Assembly (NCBI RefSeq): GCF_006337085.1
Contig: NZ_CP040882.1
Coordinates: 1,922,001-1,986,000, forward strand
DNA: 64,000 nt
From: Sutterella faecalis
GTDB lineage: Bacteria > Pseudomonadota > Gammaproteobacteria > Burkholderiales > Burkholderiaceae_F
Direction: 5' to 3'
Shown here: piece after piece, positions 59,527 through 64,000 of the stretch
Layout: each line of letters opens with the position of its first letter
How positions within the stretch are numbered: the first letter of the stretch is position 1
Notes under the pieces: generated by a model
What the model was told of the DNA's origin: nothing
What the model saw: only the letters and a program-made list of their open reading frames with translations
Databases searched by the model: none
Program-made: the position numbers and the translations under genes

Positions 59527-60320
59527 AACGGCTCCTCGCTATTGAGGTAGTCCATGCCCGGAGCAGTCGCCGGCGCCTTGGCAGCATTGCCTTCAGACGA
59601 TGCTGCATCGGGCGTTGCGGGGGGACCCTCACGGCGCATGTTCTTCGGATCCTCTTCAGAGAGCCAGCCGAGACGGTAGTGGCTGCCGATCGTGCCGAGT
59701 ACGGACGACGGATCAGCCACGCGGATTGCCGCCTCATCGGTCGGGCAGGCCTTTTCGCAAAGGCCGCACCCCGTGCAGGCATCCGGGTGGATGACGGGCA
59801 CAAAAACCGCGTGACGCGAAAGGCCCCGGGGGCGAACTTCAATGGTGAGCGCGCGGCCGTTCTCCGGACATTCACGGAAGCAGACCTCGCAGCGCAGCCC
59901 CTGCCAGGAGAGGCATGAGTTGGGGTCCACCACTGCGACGCCCATGCGGGCGTCGCGAATGTCCGTGAGGTCTGGGTCGAGTGCGCCGGTCGGGCACGCC
60001 TTGACGCAGGGAAGATCCCTGCACATGTAGCAGGGGATCTCCCGCGGCGTGAAGTAAGGCGTTCCAACGGGAGCGGGAGACCGCATGCCTGCAAGCTTGA
60101 GGGTGTCGTAAGGACACGCGCTCACGCACTGACCGCAGCGCGCGCAGGCGGCGCTGAAGGCCTCTGCGGGAAGCGCTCCGGGCGGTCGAGGCTGCCAGCG
60201 GGCAGCGCTCTCGCGTACGGGGATCATCCCGAGAAGAAATGCACCTGCCGTCATGGCGCATCCCGAGGAAATAATCCCCTCAAGAAGCGCCCGGCGGCTC
60301 AGGCTTTCCCGGCTCGTCAC
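59523..60320 (-). CDS. napG: Ferredoxin-type protein NapG
   Basis: The 265-residue periplasmic protein begins with a Tat-like signal (SRRALLEGIISSGCAMTAGAFLLG) and holds four [4Fe-4S] sites: CARCGQCVSACP, CYMCRDLPCVKACP, a CLSWQGLRCEVCFRECP set, and CTGCGLCEKACP. The C-terminal ~40 residues are Ala/Pro-rich. GTG 60320 is the start. It forms the quinol dehydrogenase with NapH. The gene is 4 bp after napA. Confidence 0.93.
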   Translation of the reverse strand: MTSRESLSRRALLEGIISSGCAMTAGAFLLGMIPVRESAARWQPRPPGALPAEAFSAACARCGQCVSACPYDTLKLAGMRSPAPVGTPYFTPREIPCYMCRDLPCVKACPTGALDPDLTDIRDARMGVAVVDPNSCLSWQGLRCEVCFRECPENGRALTIEVRPRGLSRHAVFVPVIHPDACTGCGLCEKACPTDEAAIRVADPSSVLGTIGSHYRLGWLSEEDPKNMRREGPPATPDAASSEGNAAKAPATAPGMDYLNSEEPL

Positions 60321-60324
60321 GGCA

Positions 60325-63069
60325 TCAGGCCTTTCTCACGAGGACCGCGGTCTTTTTGAAGTCCGGTTCCTCGGAAAGCGGGTCCGTAGCGTCGATAACG
60401 ACGGCATTGCACTTCACCTTCTCGTCGAAGAAGGCAAGCCATACCGTACCGGCAGGCATGATGTTGCGGACCTGCGTTTCCACAAGCGCCTCACAGGTGC
60501 CGTGGCGGCTTTCGACATGAGCAAGGTCGCCGCGCTTGAGACCGCGTTTTTCGGCGTCGCCCGGGTTCATGTAGAGGAGCGCCTGCGGAGCTGCACGGTG
60601 CAGTTCCGGCACGCGGCGGGTCATGGAGCCGGTATGCCAGTGCTCGAGGATGCGGCCTGTGCAGAGCCAAAGGTCGTAGTGCCCGTCAGGCTGCTCGACC
60701 GGCGCGGCATAAGGACGGAAGAAGATCTTTGCCGTACCCGCATAGGCCGTTTGCTTCGGATCGGTAACGTTGTAGAGGTCTCCTGAGGCAACGGGCTTCA
60801 TGAGCTTGCCGTAGAAGAGGTTGTCCTCCTTCGCATAGGGATCGTATTCGGTGTTGAAGCGGTAAAGCGTTTCCTTGCCGTTCACGACAGGCCAGATGAG
60901 GCCGCGGCATTTCGGGTCCTGATAGGTATCGAAATCTGCCAGATCATGACCGTCGCCGAGCGTGAACTGGCGGTACTCGTTGAAGAGCGCCTTTTCAGGG
61001 AACCACTTGAGACCGAGCGCGTCGCCCGTGTTGTTGAGTTCGCTCTTATAGAGCGGATCCGGCCACACCGCTTCTGCGCGCTTCCCCGTCGGAGCAAAGA
61101 GCGCATCAAAGAGCGTGGTTTCGGGCTTCATGCCCATGGCTTCAGCTTCGGCAAGCACGTCGGGGAGCTTGTCGTCCTTCACGCCCTTGACGGGGACGCT
61201 CTTCCAGGTTTCTCCGATGGTGAAGCGCTTGGCGAGCTCCATCATCATCCAGACATCGGTCCGAGCTTCGCCCGGGGACTTTACGAGCTGATGCCAGCCC
61301 TGCGTGCGGCGTTCTGCATTGCCGTAGAGGCCCCATTTTTCAAAGTGAGCAGCGGCCGGGAGAATCAGGTCTGCGCAGCGTGCGGAGAAAGTCGGATAAA
61401 TGTCCGAAACAACCACAAAAGCGTCCGGACGACGGCAGGCCTTGATCCAGTGGTTATTGTTCGGCGCCGACTGAATGATGTTGACGACCTGCGTCCAGAG
61501 GAAGTCGATCGACTCGTCCTCGACGCCTCTCAGGATCTTCATGAGGGAAGCGCCGACCTTAGGATTCAGCGTGCCGGCAGGAAGATTCCAGATCTTTTCC
61601 GTCTTCGCGCGATGAGCCGGATTGGCGACCAGCATGTCGGCGGGAAGTCTGTGGCAGAAGGCGCCCACTTCACGGGCAGAGCCGCAGGCAGAGGGCTGAC
61701 CCGTGAGCGAGAAAGCGCCGTTCCCGGGCAGGGCGTGCTTGCCGAGGAGCAGGTGATAGGCATAGATCTGCTCATTCACCCAGACGCCGCGCTGGTGCTG
61801 ATTGACGCCCATGCACCAGTAGCTCATGATGTCGCGCTTTTCGTCGCAGATGTAGTCGGCGAGCTCCATGAGCTTCTTCTTGAAGGTGTCGATCGACTCA
61901 TCATTGTCGCCCTTGGCGAGTTCCGCCACGAACTCCAGCGTGTAGGGCTCGACGCCCTTTTTGAAATCCTCAAAGGAAATCTTCCAGTGCTTGCCGGCGG
62001 TGCCGCCGGAATTTTTCTGCGGCACGACTTCGCCTTCTTTTCTGCCCTGGGCGACCGCTTCCCACTTGTCGAGCTTCACGGAGAGCTGGCGGGCCATCAC
62101 GTCCTTTTCGGCCGGGAAGGCGAACTTGTCCGTGTTGCGAAGGCCAAAGCCAATGTCCGTCACGCCCGCGCAGAAGATGCAGTGCTTTTCGACGTAGGAC
62201 TGATTCACCTTGCCGCGGCGGATGATTTCGCGAAGAATGAAGTTGAGGATCGCGAGGTCCGTATTCGGGCGGAAGATGATGACAAGGTCGGAGAGATTCG
62301 ACGAGCTCGAGCGATGCGTCGTGAGCTGAATGATGCGCGTTCCCTTGTCGGTAAGACGGCGGTTTGCCATGCGCGACCAGAGCACCGGATGCGCTTCAGC
62401 CGGGTTGTTGCCCCAGAGAATGATGGTGTTGGTTTTTTCAATGTCGGCGTAGCAGTTTGCCGGCTCGTCAACACCGAAGGTCTGGTAGAAGCCGACGACG
62501 GCTGACGCCATGCAGAGGCGCGCATTGGGGTCGATGTTGTTCGAGCGGAAGCCCCCCTTCATGAGCTTCGAAGCGGTATAGGCTTCCGGAATCGTGTACT
62601 GGCCCGACCCGATGATCGAAATGCCCTCGGGACCCTTCTTTTCATAGGTCGCACGCAGGTGCTTCGTCATTTCGCTGAGGGCCGTTTCCCACGATACGGG
62701 CTCAAAGCGGCCGGACTTGTCGAATTTGCCGTCCTTCATGCGCATCAGGGGCTGAGTAAGACGGTCCTTGCCGTACATGATCTTGGCGTTGAAATAACCC
62801 TTTACGCAGTTGAGGCCGCGGTTCACCGGGGCTTCAGGGTCTCCCTTGGTGGCAACGACGCGGCCGTCGCGCACGCCGACCATCAGGCCGCAGCCGGTGC
62901 CGCAGAAGCGGCAGACGGATTTGTGCCAGCTGATGCCCTGGTCGAGTGTATTTGCGTCAGCAGCCTCGGCTGCGGTGACGGGAATGCCGAGCGAAAGCGC
63001 GGCGCTTGCGGCGATGCCCGACTTGAGCACCGTACGGCGATGGAAAGTGACTGGGCGTTCCTGGTTCAT
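60325..63069 (-). CDS. napA: Periplasmic nitrate reductase catalytic subunit NapA
   Basis: NapA reduces nitrate to nitrite with a bis-MGD molybdenum cofactor and one [4Fe-4S] cluster. The 914-residue precursor has a twin-arginine signal with RRTVLK at residues 11-16. Cluster cysteines are at about 53, 56, 60 and 88 (CRFCGTGC...C), and the Mo-ligating Cys is near 186 (PNARLCMAS). ATG 63069 follows GAGGGAGA; the upstream TTG is less likely. The length agrees with NapA, not cytoplasmic NarG. Confidence 0.96.
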   Translation of the reverse strand: MNQERPVTFHRRTVLKSGIAASAALSLGIPVTAAEAADANTLDQGISWHKSVCRFCGTGCGLMVGVRDGRVVATKGDPEAPVNRGLNCVKGYFNAKIMYGKDRLTQPLMRMKDGKFDKSGRFEPVSWETALSEMTKHLRATYEKKGPEGISIIGSGQYTIPEAYTASKLMKGGFRSNNIDPNARLCMASAVVGFYQTFGVDEPANCYADIEKTNTIILWGNNPAEAHPVLWSRMANRRLTDKGTRIIQLTTHRSSSSNLSDLVIIFRPNTDLAILNFILREIIRRGKVNQSYVEKHCIFCAGVTDIGFGLRNTDKFAFPAEKDVMARQLSVKLDKWEAVAQGRKEGEVVPQKNSGGTAGKHWKISFEDFKKGVEPYTLEFVAELAKGDNDESIDTFKKKLMELADYICDEKRDIMSYWCMGVNQHQRGVWVNEQIYAYHLLLGKHALPGNGAFSLTGQPSACGSAREVGAFCHRLPADMLVANPAHRAKTEKIWNLPAGTLNPKVGASLMKILRGVEDESIDFLWTQVVNIIQSAPNNNHWIKACRRPDAFVVVSDIYPTFSARCADLILPAAAHFEKWGLYGNAERRTQGWHQLVKSPGEARTDVWMMMELAKRFTIGETWKSVPVKGVKDDKLPDVLAEAEAMGMKPETTLFDALFAPTGKRAEAVWPDPLYKSELNNTGDALGLKWFPEKALFNEYRQFTLGDGHDLADFDTYQDPKCRGLIWPVVNGKETLYRFNTEYDPYAKEDNLFYGKLMKPVASGDLYNVTDPKQTAYAGTAKIFFRPYAAPVEQPDGHYDLWLCTGRILEHWHTGSMTRRVPELHRAAPQALLYMNPGDAEKRGLKRGDLAHVESRHGTCEALVETQVRNIMPAGTVWLAFFDEKVKCNAVVIDATDPLSEEPDFKKTAVLVRKA

Positions 63070-63142
63070 GTGCAATCTCCCTCAGATTGGCTAGACCCGA
63101 AAGTCTTCTGAAAGCACGGCATCATCTGCCGGCGGCGTCTCT

Positions 63143-63379
63143 TTAAGAGGCGTCCGGACGATGTTCGATGAGGCTGACGTCAAAGACGTCAGCGAGTTCA
63201 GAGACAGTTCGGAAGAGACGGACTTCGTCATCGGTTGTGGCAGCCTCAATGGTGCAGATGAAGCGGTCTGTAGCCGGATCGGTCTGGTGGGGCTCCACGC
63301 CATTAATGCGGCGGGCTGCTTCGACGGCAGCCTCAAGCCGGCCCGGACGTGCGATGACGAGAATGGCGGAATAGTTCAT
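63143..63379 (-). CDS. napD: NapA Tat-signal chaperone NapD
   Basis: The 78-residue protein from ATG 63379 begins MNYSAILVIARPGRLEAAVEAARRINGVEPHQTDPATDRFICTIEA, a NapD ferredoxin-like fold that binds the NapA Tat signal until the cofactor is loaded. It is first in napDAGHB, 73 bp before napA. A TTG at 63391 would add four residues and is not needed. Confidence 0.88.
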   Translation of the reverse strand: MNYSAILVIARPGRLEAAVEAARRINGVEPHQTDPATDRFICTIEAATTDDEVRLFRTVSELADVFDVSLIEHRPDAS

Positions 63380-63496
63380 AGTCGGGGTCAACGGATAATT
63401 CTTTTGTTTACTTTGTGAATTGATCCACTGATTTATTTTCGATCGCTCTAATCCGTCGGTCTAGCTCCCAAAGAGGAGGGTTCTGAGAGGCCGAAC

Positions 63497-63515
63497 ATAT
63501 CCCGAACGGGAGATG
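63497..63515. promoter_or_regulatory. Palindrome between napD and the MFS gene
   Basis: CAT-A-TCCCG-AA-CGGGA-G-ATG (63497-63515) is symmetric apart from one position per arm. It lies about 120 bp before the napD ATG and 12 bp after the MFS stop. With a two-base centre it looks like an operator rather than a terminator. I found no clear FNR site in the rest of this 147-bp gap. Confidence 0.4.
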
Positions 63516-63526
63516 TGAAATGCTTT

Positions 63527-64000
63527 CTAATGAGTATTTTCCGCGTCGGCCTGGCTCGGCGAGAGGATTGTCAGAATGATGGCGGCCAGTACAAGGAGTG
63601 CGGCAAGAAAATAGGGGGTGCCGGCAGCAAGATCCGTCGGGGCGCTTTGCGAGGTGAAGAACAGCAGGGGCGTACCGAGGAGCGGACTTATGGCTCCTGT
63701 GAAGCTGTTGAGAGAGCTGGCTGCGCCGAGCCGTACGCCTTGCGTTGTCGGGGATCCTGTACGACTGATGACGCTCTGGAGCGTCGGCCCGACAACGCCC
63801 ATGAGCGAAAAGAGCGCGAGAAGAGGAAGAAGAAATGTGCCGGCAGTGGAGAAGCCGATGCCGATCAATGCAGTAAAGCCGCAGAAGAGTCCGGCGAAAA
63901 CGAGATGCGTAGGGGAAAGCTTTGCGGAAAGACGCGGCAGAATCCAGCCTTGCGTAATCGTAATCGCGGCTCCAAGGACAAAAATGGAAATGCCGATCAT
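63527..64000 (-). CDS. TetA-like MFS transporter (partial, C-terminal part)
   Basis: The last 157 residues of a major facilitator protein; the 5' end is beyond the window. Segments such as TITQGWILPRLSAKLSP, GVVGPTLQSVISRTGSPTTQGVRLGAASSLNSFTGAISPLLGT, in the order of TetA helices 8-12, suggest the tetracycline/H+ antiporter-like (DHA1) family. Family resemblance does not prove tetracycline resistance. It is transcribed toward the nap operon. Confidence 0.85.
   Translation of the reverse strand: MIGISIFVLGAAITITQGWILPRLSAKLSPTHLVFAGLFCGFTALIGIGFSTAGTFLLPLLALFSLMGVVGPTLQSVISRTGSPTTQGVRLGAASSLNSFTGAISPLLGTPLLFFTSQSAPTDLAAGTPYFLAALLVLAAIILTILSPSQADAENTH

Noticed and set aside
63417..63436. TTGAT-CCAC-TGATT near napD as an FNR site
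   Set aside because: Only one half-site (TTGAT) fits; the second half should read ATCAA and does not.

Overview
The window looks like the chromosomal origin region of a Burkholderiales betaproteobacterium, probably Sutterellaceae (Sutterella/Parasutterella-like). This is an inference from the proteins and gene order: a typical betaproteobacterial ATP synthase c subunit, the DUF971-ubiE-Tim44 trio, moderate GC, and an anaerobic or microaerobic gene set (cytochrome bd, Nap nitrate reductase, ferredoxin-type 2-oxoacid oxidoreductase). I see no insertion sequences, CRISPR arrays, prophage genes or rRNA.

Region 1 (1-30 kb), origin and housekeeping. The 5' part of dnaA (minus strand, cut by the window edge) faces away from an AT-rich origin holding five DnaA boxes. 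Rightwards run rpmH-rnpA-yidD-yidC, mnmE-mnmG-rsmG, a marC-like gene, parA-parB, the full nine-gene ATP synthase operon atpIBEFHAGDC, uspA, hemE, priA, a tRNA-Arg(CCG), DUF971-ubiE-Tim44, a sodium:solute symporter, glmU and glmS. Nearly everything is on the + strand, as expected for a leading-strand replichore. Several strong hairpins punctuate this part: intrinsic terminators, two intercistronic hairpins in the atp operon, and one abutting the parA start codon.

Region 2 (30-43.1 kb), envelope and stress. A second marC paralogue is followed by a complete tripartite RND efflux operon (acrA-acrB-oprM homologues) ending in its own TetR gene. Two tandem TGAAC-N4-GTTCA palindromes lie in front of it. 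Then come a DegP/MucD protease, an OmpR-type two-component pair with a small membrane protein upstream, another membrane protein and YaeQ.

Region 3 (43.1-49.4 kb), high-affinity respiration. A cydP-cydA-cydB-cydX-ybgE operon ends in a group II truncated haemoglobin gene. Divergent from it is a regulator with a PAS domain carrying four cysteines and an AAA+ domain without the sigma-54 GAFTGA loop, cotranscribed with an alpha/beta hydrolase. A nested inverted repeat sits directly before the regulator start. This is the most interesting locus in the window.

Region 4 (49.4-64 kb), anaerobic carbon and nitrate metabolism. Two small conserved genes (DUF1801-like, DUF3455-like lipoprotein) precede a four-gene 2-oxoacid oxidoreductase operon whose last subunit fuses a GltD-like FAD/NAD(P) module to a two-cluster ferredoxin domain. 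A NarX/NarL-like sensor-regulator pair faces a napDAGHB operon that has no napC or napF. The window ends inside a TetA-like MFS transporter gene.
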